Assembly: GCF_963678635.1 (NCBI RefSeq)
Contig: NC_087071.1
Span: 32,788,141-32,848,140 of the forward strand
DNA from: Symsagittifera roscoffensis
Taxonomy: Eukaryota; Xenacoelomorpha; Acoela; Convolutidae
Length of the DNA stretch: 60,000 nt
Direction: 5' to 3'
Shown here: positions 10,371-22,790 of the stretch, in pieces
How the letters are laid out: each line of letters starts with the position of its first letter
Numbering within the stretch: the first letter of the stretch is position 1
The notes under the pieces: model-generated
Told to the model about the DNA's origin: nothing
The model's input: the letters and a program-made list of their open reading frames with translations, nothing else
Databases searched by the model: none
Program-made: the position numbers and the translations under genes

Positions 10371-11376
10371 CTTCAGCGGCTGGATGTACCAGGGTACAAA
10401 TGGACCTAGCACTAGTCTTAGGGAAGATTTCACCAACTCGTCCCACAAAAGTTGCTCACCGAATGCCCGTGGATTGAGCATCAAACCGTCTCTGCGAATT
10501 TTATTGGTCCTGTAGAGGTGTCATGGCTCTAATCAGAAAAAAACCCGAGTAGAAGGTAATCTCAGCTTTACAAGAGCATTCTAGAATGCCTAGACCCTTT
10601 CTCTGCACTGGTAAGACAAGAAAGCCATGAAAACCGTCTCGGGGTCTGTTCGCAAGTTTTACAGCCTAATTGAAGTCCCATCCGAAGCAGCAAGCCTTAT
10701 CCCAACCTTCTATTTCCCCTCGTACTACTGAGTTGCTTTATTCTCGCTCATGTTTGTGGTTTGTGTGTGTTCATTTTTTTTCGATTGCTCCAAAAACACA
10801 AAACGTTATTACGTATCATCAGCATTGTGCAAGGTGCCTCTTTCTGTCCGACAGACTTTCAACCAACGGAGCACGCGAGTCTTCTGGTTGTCTCTTTAGT
10901 AATCGGGTCTTTGTGTAGGCTGATTTTAAAAAATTCGCTAGCACTTAAACATTACCTATTTTTGCTTCATCAATAAAATTTCTATTAATTCAACTAATAT
11001 CACACCAACTGACAGAAATATTCACCCAACTGACATCATACCAACTGGAAAACAATCGCATCCAATCCAACTGATCGGTCTCAAAAATTTTAAGCATTCT
11101 TTCTTTGTACATTTTCTGTTGCTGTTGGTCATCCTGATTAAGGGTAATGGAAAAAAATGTAAATTGACAGGACTTTAGGGGACTGAACTTAACCAATGTT
11201 AAGCGGTTGATAGGATTCTTGTAGTTCGACAACTAACAAATAAAAAATTTAGTGTTAAAATCCAACTATATATCGAAAGCCACAAACAACCTAACCCGAG
11301 ATCAGCAGGTCCAGCAGTGTACATCAGACTTTTCAAGTCCGTTCTTATTTACTCCTTCCTCCGACATGGCAGATAC
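10371..11376. other. Upstream portion of array unit, no identified gene
   Basis: 10,376-10,680 is a diverged second copy of the module at 9,138 (AGCGGCTGGATGTACCAGGG against AGCGGCAGGACGATTCAGGG). 10,670-10,976 carries an 82-codon plus frame also present, extended, at 14,357-14,647 in unit 3. I recognise no family in it. 10,990-11,060 repeats short CAACTGACA words. The shared 3'-end block follows from 11,101. Confidence 0.5.
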
Positions 11377-11559
11377 CACATATTCTAGTCAAATTCCCTA
11401 GAGTTTGCTGATTATAGAAGTGCTAAGGATTAAAAAATAGACAATTGGATTTGTTGTGGTTAAAACTGACCTCGATGCTAGTTAGTTTTTTAAAAAGAAG
11501 ACAAAACTCAACGCAAAAGAAATCGCAAAATATTATTTACTACAAATAAAAATTTCCTC

Positions 11560-13523
11560 AAAATTTCTTTTGTCCTCTTTTTTGCAGACTACGCACGCGG
11601 CTTTTGCAATCTGTACTGCAAGGAAGATTCTTTGTTTTTAAAAAGGTGTCTGCCATTGGTTTCTCCGTAAAAATGATTAGAGTCTTGAAAAACTTGCTCA
11701 ATAAATTTTCCGTGCTGAGACCGGTGGTGCTTTGAACCTCAAAAGCTAGCGCTTGAAAAAGATATACTTCATCTACCAAATATTTATACTTGTCCAATTT
11801 TGCGTTCTGGCTTCAAACTGACCTCGCACTAATCCTACAGGGGACTAGGAAGTCTTCACCACAAGAGCTGCTCGCCTAGAGCTCATTGAATGAGCGTCAA
11901 ATTGTCCGGTCTTTTTTAATCGGCCATGTAGAATTTTTGTGTCTTTTATACAGAGGGAAACTGAGTAGAAATTAGACTGTGCTTTATCAGCGCAATCAGT
12001 CTAGAATGCGTAGATCATCTCCCTGCAGTTATGAGGCAAGAAGGGCTATGACAACTGTCTTGGTCTGTTCGCAATTTTAAGAGTCAAACTGAAGTCCTTT
12101 TGCAACTCCGAAATAATGGTTCCATCATTTTGACCGTACAATTTCTACAGGATGATGTTCAACCATGGGGAACCAAAAAACGTTTGCATAATGTTCAATC
12201 TTTTCACGTTCGTTGGTATGAGTTTTGGAATCAAGTCTGCAGTTTAGCTGTGAAAAGCCGGCTCTGTTCAAATTGTTTTTGATTTCCTTATCTGGAGCCA
12301 ATTCAAGTTTTCCAACTCAAAACCACCGTTTAGGCCCATCGTTATAAGTTCCAACCGTACGCTTCAAAGCAAAAATTTTGTCAAAGGCAAATTTCGCTCT
12401 TACTCTAAAGTAAAAAAGCTAGCAGACGAGCGGATGAAACACTTATGCCGCATTTGTCTGACCAAAAAATTTATGATTCATTTTTTGATAAATGATTTGC
12501 AAAGTAAATTTGTAAGTATTCTGTTGTAACAACCCAAAAGAAGGAATTTTCAAAAAACAAAAGGGCTCATTAGCAAAAACTTTAGAGCTTTTGGGATGCA
12601 AAAGCAATTTTTAAGAAAAAAACGCACTAGGCATCTAGTTTACCAATGACATCAGAGATTTTTCGAGCACCTTTTTTGCATCGTCGAGCATTTTTTTTGG
12701 CAAAACTTGCTGATTGCAGATCCTAGTAAATTAACTTCTTCTTTGCTTTTTTTAATTTTGGGGCAAACAAACTTCATTGATGCTTTGTACTCAAGTTCGC
12801 TACTAAAACACAAATTTTGCTCTTTTCAGAGTTCAGACTCAGCCCGTAATATTGTTTCGGTTCCCTTAAGGTCTCCTTTGTTTCGGTTTCCTTTGTTTCG
12901 GTTAGAGTTCTCTTAAGGTCCCGGAGTACTTCATTTTAGTCGGCGGCTAAATTTCCATCATCTAAATACAATGGGTTAATTTTCGACTCAGGTCTGATTT
13001 TTTTCCGCAAATTGACGGGACTTCGCACTCGCTTTAATAAATTCCCTCTTCTTTTATTATTATAGAAATTCTGTAAAGAATATAAGTTTGCTTATTGTAC
13101 GTTGAATAGTTGTGTTTGAACAATTCCAGTTAGCTCAATAAAACCTGATTAACTATTGTTTTTCAATGAGAGAGTTAAAGGAATACATGACGCGTAGTTT
13201 CGAATAATTATTGGTGTTGTCGTCGCGCTCAATTTGGCTTCGAAACGAGTGAGCAGCTGCTTCTTCACCTCGTTTTGTGCCACATCCAGTTAGTAGATTT
13301 CTGAAAAATAAATTTCGCTGGACTTGCTTGCAGCATAATTAAACAAGCTGCGTTTGAGCGTGCTGCCTAATTTAATTGATCTCACACCTCCGTCTATCTT
13401 TGTGATAGCGATAAGCTTTGAGACAAAAAAATTGTCTTGATGTTTCAGTCTTTTTGCCAATCCAATGAGGTTTCTCAACTCAGTAAAAGACTTCAGAACA
13501 TGGAGTCCTACACTGCCATTCAA
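11560..13523 (-). pseudogene. RLE-type non-LTR reverse transcriptase, copy 3 (longest)
   Basis: Reading downward from 13,523: FFVSKLIAITKIDGGVRSIK and GSTLKRSLFNYAASKS; then the EAAAHSFRS and AFNSL blocks near 13,170-13,270. Motif C, PLYLDDGNLAAD, lies at about 12,943-12,975 with Tyr-Leu-Asp-Asp intact. FFLKNCFCIPKALKFLL near 12,580-12,640 matches the YLLRHCFAIPRLLYLLR block after the palm. At 11,560-11,797, DKYKYLVDEVYLFQALAFEV, then KPMADTF and a QRIFLAVQIAKAA segment in another frame, form the C-terminus. All landmarks come in family order over 1.96 kb, but stops and shifts are frequent. Confidence 0.75.
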
Positions 13524-13632
13524 TTACTAACAAAATCTTTAGGAATTTGAGGAAGTATTTTATCTGGAAACGCTCCTGATTCGTTCGGAAAAAAATTATC
13601 GCTCCGTAAACCAGGAAACCCATTTCATGAAA

Positions 13633-13680
13633 AAATGGTTATCGTACAATTTTCATATATGGAAATTGTATGAAAACCAT
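13633..13680. repeat. Imperfect hairpin
   Basis: AAATGGTTATCGTACAATTT is answered by AAATTGTATGAAAACCATTT around a CATATATG-type centre. Most positions pair; the ATC/TGA step does not. Confidence 0.7.
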
Positions 13681-13979
13681 TTTTTTTTTCAAAAAAAAAA
13701 CGTAGTTATTTTTCATCACCAGACTGTTGTATTTGGTTCAAAGAGCCGGAGAAACTAGATTGAATCTTTTTTTATAATGGTTTTTTGAAATTTTATGAAA
13801 ATTGTATGATTAGCATTTTTCCATACATTTGATGCAGGCAATTGCAGGCTTATAAAATTCAATTTAAGCTTTTTTCGGTGTGGGGAAATTTAAAATAAGC
13901 GTTTTCGGTTTATGGATGTCAACCCGGGGTCACATTACCTTTCCAGGCCTTTTTGTTGGTTTTAATCGGGTTTCTTTAT

Positions 13980-14212
13980 AAGACCGCTCAAAAACCACTA
14001 AAAAAAACCGCTCAAATTTTGCTTGAAAAACCGTTCAAAAACCACCGCAAGAAATGAGCGGTTTTTGAGCGGTTTTTTAGGCAAGATTTGAGCGGTTGAG
14101 CGGTTTTTCCAAAAAAACGCCCAAACCGTCCAAACTGCTCAAACCGCTCAAATCTTGCTGAAAAACCGCTCAAACCGCCCAATTATTGGGCGGTTTTTGA
14201 GCGGGATCTCGA
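13980..14212. repeat. Array of CCGCTCAAA words in both orientations
   Basis: More than ten copies of CCGCTCAAA or the reverse TTTGAGCGG, spaced irregularly by A-rich or T-rich runs, lie within about 230 bases. The outer copies face inward as CCGCTCAAA and the central ones as TTTGAGCGG, so the whole can fold on itself. It has no reading frame or CRISPR-like regular spacing. Confidence 0.85.
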
Positions 14213-15074
14213 CCCGGGTACAGGAAAAAGTCTGAGTAGAAGGTAATTTTAGCTTTACAAGAGCACTTTATAATGCCTAGAGCATCTCTCTGCACTGAAA
14301 AGGCAAGAAAGCCATGACAACCATCTCGGGGTCAGTTCGCAAATTTTACAGCCTAATTGAAGTCCCAACCGAAGCAGCAAGCCTTATCCTTCCCTTCTAC
14401 TTCCCCTCGTACTACTGAGTTGCTTTATTCTCGCTCATGTTTGTGGTTTGTGTGTGTTAATTTTTTTTCGATTGCTCCAAAAACACAGAAAGACGTTAAA
14501 AACGTTGTTACGTATCATCAGCATTGTGCAAGGTGCCTCTTTCTGTCCGACAGACTTTCAACCAACGGAGCACGCGAGTCTTTTGGTTGTCTCTTGAGTA
14601 ATCGGATCTTTGTGAGGGCTGTTTTTAAACAATTGGCTAGCACTTGAACATTACCTATTGTTGCTTCATCAAAATAATTTCTATTAATACAACTGATATC
14701 ACACCAACTGACAGAAATATTTTTCCAACTGACATCACACAAGCTGGAAAACAATCGCATCCAATCCAACTGATCAGTCTTAAAAATTTTAAGCACTTTT
14801 TCCTTGTACTTTTTCTGTTGTTTTTGGCCATCCTGACGAAGAGTAATGGTAAAAAAATGGAACTTGACAGGACTTTAGGGGACTAAACTTAACCAATGTT
14901 AAGCGGTTAATAGGATTTTTGTAGTTCGACAATTAACAAATAAAAAAATTAAATTTTAAAATCCAACTATACATCGAAAGCCACGAACAACCTCACACGA
15001 GATCACCAGGTCCAGCGGTGTACCATTAGACTTTTCAAGTCAGTTCTTATTTCCTCCTTCCTCCCACTTGGCAG

Positions 15075-15498
15075 ACCAGTCTCTAAAATTTCATAAAAGG
15101 CGGTTATTAAACAGGCACTGTCATCAATCATTACACTTCTGTAATATGAGTATAAGTTTATCACAACAATTAGGATAGCGAAATACCCTAGTCAAGAACG
15201 TCAGAATTTATTATGATAAACAAAGTTATTTTGAGTTCATCACAACAATTAGGATGAAGAACTTACCTGAGCAAGAACGTCAGAAATTATTACGATAACT
15301 GAAGTAACCTTACCAGTCCTTCATAATTTCAAAAAGGACCTAGGAATTTGTTGAATTTAGGAAGCGTAAAGGAAAGTGGAAAAAAACGCAACATTAATTT
15401 TTTTCTCTCAAAATCAAATTTAAAGACAATTTTGGACATTTTCAAATTAGACTGAGAGTGATCTAAGCTTTTTCGCTTTGTCTCACTTTTTTAATTCC
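15075..15498. other. Noncoding flank with short imperfect tandem repeat
   Basis: A segment of about 79 bases containing ATCACAACAATTAGGAT and CAAGAACGTCAGAA occurs at 15,156 and again at 15,235. A diverged third copy lies near 17,550. No gene is seen. Confidence 0.6.
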
Positions 15499-15994
15499 AA
15501 GCAATCACCAATTTAATCCGGATCTGCCATTTTTCGCCAGTTGTAAAAATTTACTGTTCTGGTGTGAAACTAGTTTCCACATGAGCGAAACGCTGACTTT
15601 AAGGATCAGTGCACAAACTCAGACATGGACTAGTTTCAAAATCTTCAAATTTAGTTCCAGTAGCTTTATTTTGGAATCTTTCAAGCCATGCTTATTGGTT
15701 TTTTGGGAGGCTTGGGCTTATTAAATCAAAAACTCAAACCAACGAAATCAACGGTTTATATATGTCCTTATAAACCTGGTACTCGACGTTTCTACAAATG
15801 CATCTGAATGTCTTGTTTAATTTCAATAATTTGAATCGACTTGAAAAAAACCTTGATAAATTTCTCAAGACAAGCCTTCCGAGGTCTTTAAATCACATTC
15901 GAAATGCTTAAGGTTTCTACTCTTTGCTTATGATCGCAATTATTTCCTTTTTTTTCATTGTCCGACGTTAATCGATTTTTTTCCTTTTATCGAT

Positions 15995-16500
15995 TTAATT
16001 TTTCTTGATCACATCTGGCTTCAATTTTACCGCACTTTTCCGTAGTTGATGGATTTTTTGTTGTGTCGAAATTTTGGCTGCATACATGTTCTTCTGAAAA
16101 CAATATGGGCTGCAGAAACTTAACACCTCAGGCAAATCATTCATACGGAGGATGAAAAAATAGAGATCCCTAACCAGAGATCCGTGAGAAACTCCACTAG
16201 CACCATCCAAGTTTTTGGAGAAGTTGATATCTGATCTCAAGTTTTGCTTTCTGTTTGTGAGAAACTGTTATTTATTTCTAAAAACATCCACCAACTCCAA
16301 TTTCAAAAATTTCATAAGGAAATTGTGATGAAAAATTTTATCAAATATCTTCTATTGAATTTCATATTGAAACTCCAAAATTTATTTTTGAGTTCCTATC
16401 AATTGCCTCAAATATGATTTCAAAATAAGTTTGGACTGAATGGTTTTTGACAAATCCGTGTTGACTTTCCTTAACTCAAAATTTAACTCAAAAAACTTAA
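15995..16500 (-). pseudogene. Jockey/CR1-like non-LTR RT remnant, copy a
   Basis: Reading downward: QHGFVKNHSVQTYFEIIFEA (about 16,400-16,480) matches the QHGFRxxRST block. FDKIFHHNFLMKFLKLEL (about 16,290-16,345) matches motif A and its sequel FDxVxHxxLLxKLxxLG. GASGVSHGSLVRDLYFFILR then MNDLPEVLSFC (about 16,110-16,205) matches motif B, [22 protein letters not shown]. The YADD motif that should follow is lost. This order is diagnostic of the RT of APE-type LINEs. Stops separate the blocks. Confidence 0.75.
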
Positions 16501-16879
16501 CAGTGACAGCGGTGGCTAATTTTCATCATTTCTATTGTCACTTAGAAAAATGATACATCTATTTTTCATAGATCTCGAACTTTTCTCACGCTACTGATTT
16601 TTTTGACAATACACTGTAGAAAAAAAAAGATGACAATTGGATTGTCTTTTGAAGCATGTTTGGCGGGGGAACGTCCAGATCCCGCAATTTTGTCGTGCCC
16701 AGGTTAGGTATGATATCATTTAAGTACAACTCGTAAGCACTGAAGCTTATCAAGGTAGTTTTTTCAACATTGGTCTCGTTGAAAATAAACTTCGTTTGAA
16801 TTCTCTAAGATTTCTCATAGTACTTGTTTAATGTTTCTCCTCTTGCTTGTGAATCTTTTCCCCCCTTGCTTCCAATTTT

Positions 16880-17515
16880 TTTTGCACTTCTACCTCTTTA
16901 ATGGTTTTTCATTTTTTTTATTTTTGCCGATTGAATTTTGTCGATCACAATTTTTTTTATTGTTTCCAATTTCACTGCATTTGTCCGTCGTTACTGGATT
17001 TTTTCTCTTGTTGAAGTTTTTACTGCATCTCTGTCGTTCTGGTAAAAATTATCAGTGTTTTCTATTGCTAGAAGTTTCAAGTCGTTAGCGGACATTAATG
17101 GGTCGCAAAAATTCAACACATCAGACGAATAAAATTTGAGGAGGTTGCTTAAAAACAGAGAACCAAGCAGAGATCCGTGAGAAACTCCACTAGCAAAAAC
17201 TAAATTTTTGGAATAGTTATTTTCTGCTCCTACTCTTTGCTTTCTGTTTGTGAGAAATTAATTGTTAAATACTTTTAAAAAATATCCACTAACTCCGATT
17301 TCACTGAGACTAACTCCAATTTCACTTACCTTACTGAGACAGTCGTGAGGAGGAATTTTATCAATTACCTTCGAAAAGTCATTACCCATTATTAATTACC
17401 TACGAATTAATAGTGGAAAATTCGCTTTTTCAGTTACTATCAATTGCCTCAGATATGCTTTTTGAAACAATTTTGGACAAAACGATCTTTCACAAATCTG
17501 TGTAGGCTTTCCGTT
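16880..17515 (-). pseudogene. Jockey/CR1-like non-LTR RT remnant, copy b
   Basis: The minus strand shows the HRFVKDRFVQN-like block near 17,450-17,505, FDKIPPHDCLSKVSEIGV near 17,295-17,370, and ASGVSHGSLLGSLFL near 17,150-17,205. The motif C region reads SANDLKLLAIE near 17,060-17,095. It is more decayed than copy c. A short duplication of TCACTxxxxTTACTGAGAC at 17,302-17,341 lengthens the segment after motif A. Confidence 0.65.
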
Positions 17516-18419
17516 AGGAATTATCCTATCATGATAACCGAAGTTACCATAAGTTTATCAAAACAAGTAGAGTGAAAAAGTAACATCAGCAAAACGTCAA
17601 AAATGTCATGTTAACATATCAATATTTCATAGTTTCCCGCCGTCAAAAAATACCTGGGAGTTTCTTGAGTTAAAGCAATGTAATTGTAAGTAAACAAATG
17701 GAAAAAATTCGCAACATTTTTTGATTTTTTAAAATCCAATTTGAAGACACTTTCTGGCAACATTAAATTAGACTGAAAGTGATCAAAGCTTTGTCGCTCT
17801 GTCTCATTTTTTTGTTCCAAGCAATCACCAATTTAATCCGGGTCTGCTAATTTTCACCAGCTGTAAAAATTTACTGTTCTGGTGTGAAAGTATAAAAACG
17901 AATACAGTTGAGGGAAGTTGTCACACTCCTCAGCGTAGTTTTTTTGTCTTCAATATTTCACATCGGATGATTAAATTGTTCCACTCTGCCCAACAGAATA
18001 GTGTCCAATTTATGGAAATTCTATAGCAATTTGTAAAATAAAATGGTCCCGTGTGCAGAAACTCTCAATGAACAACTTTCATTTTATTTGAAAAAAAATT
18101 CAGTCTAACTTTTTCCAAAAACTAAGACATCATTCACAAATAATAATCGAGACTTATTTGTTCATAATCTTCAGATTTAATTCCAGCAGCCCATTTTGCA
18201 ACCTTCTATTGAAATCATTCAAGCTTTGCTAAATTGTTTTTCGAGAGACCTGGACGTATTAAAACAAAAGCTCACACCAGCAAAATCAGCGATTTGTATA
18301 TGCATGTATAAACCTGGTACTCGACGTTTCTACGAAAACGTTTAAACGTTTTGTCGCATTCAATAAACTTGAATCGATATGCAAAAATCATGATCAATCT
18401 CTCAAAACAAGCCTCCCGT

Positions 18420-18935
18420 CACAAATAGTTTTCCAATTTTTGCGCGTTTTTCCGCCGTTAACGTATTTTGTTTTTCATTTTGTCGAGGTTTACCCAGCAT
18501 CTATATTCCTCTGAAAAAAAAAGTTTTTTTTCCGTCGCTAGAAGTTTAGAGCCGTCAGCAAACTTATATGGCTAGCAAAACTTCAACACCTCAGGCAAAT
18601 CATTCATCAGGACGCAGAAAAACATAGGACCAAGTTGAGATCCTTGAGAAACTCCACTAGCAACATCTAAGCTTTTGGAGTAGTTGTTATCTGCTCCTAC
18701 CTTTTGCTTGCTGTTTGAAATTGATAATTTCTTCTAAAAACACCGACCAACTCCAATTTCACTAATTTTACTGAGAAAATCATGATGATGAAATTTGTTA
18801 AATATCTTCGAAATTTTTTTTATAGAAAGTGAGAACTTCGCTTTTTGAGTTCCTGTGAATTGCCTCAAATATGATTTTCAAAACAATTTTCGACTGAAGA
18901 TTTTTTTCAAATCCGTGTTCACATTTTTCAATCAG
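18420..18935 (-). pseudogene. Jockey/CR1-like non-LTR RT remnant, copy c
   Basis: Reading downward: a HGFEKN-like block near 18,880-18,930, FNKFHHHDFLSKISEIGVG near 18,740-18,800, ASGVSQGSQLGPMFF near 18,615-18,665, then MNDLPEVLKFC and FADGSKLLATE near 18,535-18,600. The second catalytic Asp of FADD is replaced by Gly. It has the clearest motif B of the three copies. Sequence around it (15,499 and 17,819 start alike, AAGCAATCACCAATTTAATCC) shows that a and c lie in related units 2.32 kb apart. Confidence 0.7.
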
Positions 18936-19300
18936 TTTGGCAGTATACTCATATAATGCTGGGTATATTTTTTCAAAAATTTAACTCATAAATTTTAACA
19001 GTGACGCCGGAGGCAATTTATTTTTCATTTCGTTTGTCACATAGAAAAATGATACTGCTACTTTTCAGATATTCTGATTTTTTCTGACAATTATGTTGTT
19101 TTGCCAAAGTAGTTGAAAATAGCTTGTCTTGTGAAGCAAGATTGGCAGGAGAACGTCCTAACCCCAAAATTTTGACGTGTTCAGATTAGATCGGATTTCA
19201 CTCATGTACAATTCGTAAACACTGAAACTTATGAAGGTTGTATTTTCCATCTTGATCTCGTTGAAATTAAACTCCCTCTCGGTTAAAAAATCAAACTAAA

Positions 19301-20461
19301 ATTTTTCATATGGAAAAGTTACCTAATCATCCAATGAGAAGTTGATCTTGCTGATCTAAATTACTGTTTTAGATAATGACTGAAAAGACTATTCGGGTAA
19401 AGACTTCTTTCTTTTCGAATAAATCTTTAATTGGGAATTCATCAATATCAGTGCTAAGGTAATCATTCCAGTTTGCCTTTTAAAAGTTTCAGTCTCCTCA
19501 TCAGATACAAGAACATGTATCATATGTGTTTGGAAGAGTGTTTAGAAACTTTAAGAAATCGCATCGTCTGTGCATATTTTGGTGGTTTTTTTTTGGTAAA
19601 TTGTAGAAACAGAAAACAACAGTATGTTTTGCTGTCTACAACATTGTCCATTAACAACCAAGTCCCGCAAAGACAGTTCATGTTGTAATCAGTTGTTGCT
19701 ACAGCATTAGCAAACTTAGTAAGTTTTTCTATGTTTAGTTTTATTTGATTATTTGTAAGTACATGTTGACAAAACCTATTATGAGTAGAATATTGATAAC
19801 ACCTACTCATATTTGTTTCCGTCTTCCCCCTGAATTGTCACAATTTTACGATCAATGAAAAGCACTAGCTTCCAAAATTTGATGTCGGAACTCCCTCGTT
19901 TTCAGAATCTTTTCTTCTTCTCAAATCCTTTTTTCTTCTTTAACTCGGAACTCCCTTGTTTTTTTAGACACAATATTTGCTGTATAGCGTCCTCTTTTCA
20001 CCCCGCTGGTGTGAGATTGATTTCCTTTTTTCTTAGGTTTTTCTCAATTAATAGCCTTATGCAAGGGCTAGTTTTGTCTCATATAGTCAGCTGAAACGGT
20101 AACTAACAAAGTACGCAGTTTCATTCGCTCTTTGCTGAATGTTCCGAGTCTTTTTATTTTCTCTAGTATGGTTGCACACCTACCAAGTTAATGCATCATA
20201 ACTGTAATTCCCTATATGGGACAAAATTTTCGTATTTTGGTTTTTCTGGATCTTCTTTGATCATTTTTAACAAACAATCTTAGCAGTCTGATGGTGATCT
20301 AGTTATTGTTTTTTCTCGCTTCACTATTGGTTGAGCATAAGCCATGCAAAAACTTAGTGCAGCGCCTTAATTTTTCTCGCCGATTGAAAAATGAGAAAAA
20401 ACTTCACTCGTGAGTACACAAAGAGAACTTCGAGAACGGAACGGATAACAAAACCTTGAAC
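19301..20461. other. No recognisable gene
   Basis: Frames at 19,473, 19,520 (minus, 96 codons) and 19,855 have no family signature. 19,900-19,965 contains two short copies of a CGGAACTCCCT/TTTCTTCTT word. Nothing else is supported. Confidence 0.5.
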
Positions 20462-22379
20462 TTATTGCATTGTCGATCGGAAAAATTAAGAGGTGCGAGA
20501 AAACAAGACATCCGGCGAAATTGGGGATTGCTCAGATAAGGTCATAATTGATCCTTTTTCTAGTAAATAAAGAACACTAAGACCTTTTTTTGACGTTAGT
20601 TCGTAGTAATTTCTGTCATTTTAAACCTTCCGGGCGGCAAAAGTTATACTTTTTAACACCAAGATTGGCAGCTCAGCTTCTCAAACTAAGGGTTTTTAAC
20701 GGCATCCAGAAAGGAAGTCCGGATGGCGGAAGTTTTTTCCGGAAAGATTACACCAAACTTCCAGCATCAAAAAATGGCGTGATTGGTGCTCCTGGTTTTC
20801 CTACGCGATTGAAGATATGCGATGTGACCAAAAAACATCAAAAGTTATATAAATAACCAAACAACAATAATTATTTTTTTAACAAAAAAAAAACTATAAA
20901 ACACAAAAACAAAAAATAACACAAAACCAAATTTGAAGAGAACGCTAGATAAAACGAGACGGTATCCTATTGTTTTTTCATTGTTGCACTAAATAGTGGG
21001 GGATTGACAGAAACTACTCTGGAGTGGCCTCTTAAAAAATTGCGAAGTCGTGAGCTAAGCACCTTGAATGGTGGTTTAGCTTGTAATTGAACTAAGTTTA
21101 CTGTAATTTTTTTCTAAAAAATGATTTGGTATCAACCGAACAAATAAAAACTAATTTGCAATTTCTGACTTGTTTTAGCTTTCAATTATCGCTCTGAAAA
21201 AAAATATTTAAACTTCTGAGCTAACGTGATAAAAGTAATCGATCTAAAAATTTTGAGTAAAAAAATTGTCAGCTTTTTCCATTGGTATGAGAACAGCTTT
21301 TAAAGTCCTCAACAAACTGAAGTTATCGAATATACTTTACTAAACAGTAGGAAAAAAGTAACTTTCGTCAAAAACGGATTTTTTTTGTCAAGTATTCTGC
21401 ACTAATCTAGTAAAACGAAGGTTTACTGGGTGCGAAAACACAGTTTGAAAGCCTCTTCAAAAACTAATCAAGCTTTTGTACCCCTCCAACAGAGTTTTTG
21501 TCGATAATTTTTATTACAGAATTAAGAACGATAATACATTTTTAGAAGTTTTTAGTGAAAACGGCAAGTTTGAGATAAGGCTTTCTCACTCTACAAAAAA
21601 ATATGCCAAAAGTTTTCTGATCATTCGAGAGAGCTATTATAGTCAAGCTATATTGGGTATTGATTAGTTCGGCTGGTAAAACTTTAGACTTGAAAAGTAG
21701 ATCATGTACGTGATCACATTTTCTGTAGAGATAGCACACTTCGATTTCATAATTAGTTTTTCTGTTTAATCTGTTAATTTGAGGCATGAGTAGATTTTGA
21801 AACAAAATGCTGAGCTAAAAAATGATAAATGTGACAAAACTAATTATCTAAAAAGCAAAAATTTTGTTTTGTAATGGTACCATTTGTCGCACACAGAATT
21901 TTGACTTAATTGGCAACAACCATTTTGCTTGAATATTTGTTCAATTCAGCTAAAAATATGAAAACTTTGACCACTAACACACCAAGATACATGGCATTTG
22001 CCTTTGCTCAATTGATTTCCAACCTAAAAGTAATATTTTGTTGACTAGTTTCTCCCCAAAGACAGTTAGTAATATTTTAATAAAATTAAGATTAAGTTTG
22101 TTTTCATTCAGCGTTTCTAGCCTTGTTGTTTAGGTTCGCATCGTGTTTGGGCCAGCAACAAAGGCAAACTATTCATGTCGAAAACATAAATGAGTAAGCT
22201 ATTGAAAACAAACGGATTATTCCTTTGCAACCTAAATTAAAAACCTAGTAAAAAAACTACATTTGGACAATTTAGTCGAGCAAAATATTCCAATTTACAC
22301 TAGAATGATTCTGATATTGCGAACTTTCTAAGCAAACAATCACAGATGGGCGTTGATCCAACTTATCGTAAGCACCCCT

Positions 22380-22790
22380 CAGGGATTGTACCCACTGCCC
22401 ACAAAAAAAGTCTCCCCTTTTTGTACTTTATTAGGACATCCAATTTTGGCTGACCGACGCTCAAAATTTTCTAAAAACGCATTTGGCGCCAATATATACT
22501 AATTTTGAGTGAAAGCGCGCGCCAAAAAACGCGTCCAACTTTCTCAAACAAATGCCAAAACTTTGTTCAAAAAAACCAAAACTTTCTGTTTTTTTCGTCA
22601 GTTTTTCCAAAATTGCCAAAAAACGCGTTTGTGGCCTGTTTTTTCAAAAACCACGAAGACGCGGAATAAAAGTCTAATTTACCTACAAGAAAAAGACAAA
22701 TAACGTGTTACTTATTTGAAAATCCACCTACACGACCTCAAAATAATCCTGGATTCGCTGCTGGTGATGAAACTCATGACCAGCAAATAA
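22380..22790 (-). repeat. Short interspersed repeat, family S
   Basis: This is a copy of a family of about 0.3-0.4 kb whose consensus, read on the minus strand here, runs from GGATCCAGGATTATTTTGAGG, through a purine-rich part with CGCGTTTTTTGGCGCGCGC and TATATATTGGCGCCAA, to GGGTACAATCCCTGAGGGG. Other copies are at 30,785, 34,190, 37,950, 49,535 and 57,695. The end resembles a tRNA T-arm (GGTTCGAATCC) in several copies. It has no coding capacity. Confidence 0.65.

Larger units (their letters stand above)
8698..11376. repeat. Tandem array unit 2
   Basis: It starts with the same TCACATATTCTAGTCA word as unit 1 and ends before CCACATATTCTAGTCA at 11,377. It holds RT copy 2 with a large internal deletion, a second-subfamily C-terminal fragment, a repeat module at 10,376, and the shared 3'-end block. 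Confidence 0.75.
13612..14222. repeat. Composite repeat insert in unit 3
   Basis: This block has no counterpart in units 1 and 2. It consists of a hairpin (13,633-13,680), T/A-rich sequence, GTCAACCCGGGGTC at 13,919, and an array of CCGCTCAAA words in both orientations ending in GACCCGGGTAC at 14,210. The CCCGGG-bearing words are roughly inverted and may be its borders. Confidence 0.6.
11377..15074. repeat. Tandem array unit 3
   Basis: It begins at CCACATATTCTAGTCA and ends in CTCCTTCCTCCCACTTGG. It is longer than units 1 and 2 because about 0.6 kb of foreign repeat (13,612-14,222) replaces the sequence found at 10,080-10,530 in unit 2. Confidence 0.75.
15499..19300. repeat. Two related units carrying RT copies a-c
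   Basis: AAGCAATCACCAATTTAATC at 15,499 recurs at 17,819, and the flank with GAGAACGTCC at 19,149 recurs from GGGAACGTCC at 16,667. The second unit has about 0.2 kb of unique sequence at 17,890-18,120. Copy b lies between the a and c units. Confidence 0.6.

Noticed and set aside
13980-14212. CRISPR-like array
   Set aside because: The repeated word is only 9 bases, faces both ways, has irregular spacing, and the genome is eukaryotic.
20590-20856. 88-codon frame mirrored near the right window edge
   Set aside because: No domain recognised; conservation is explained by the inverted repeat.
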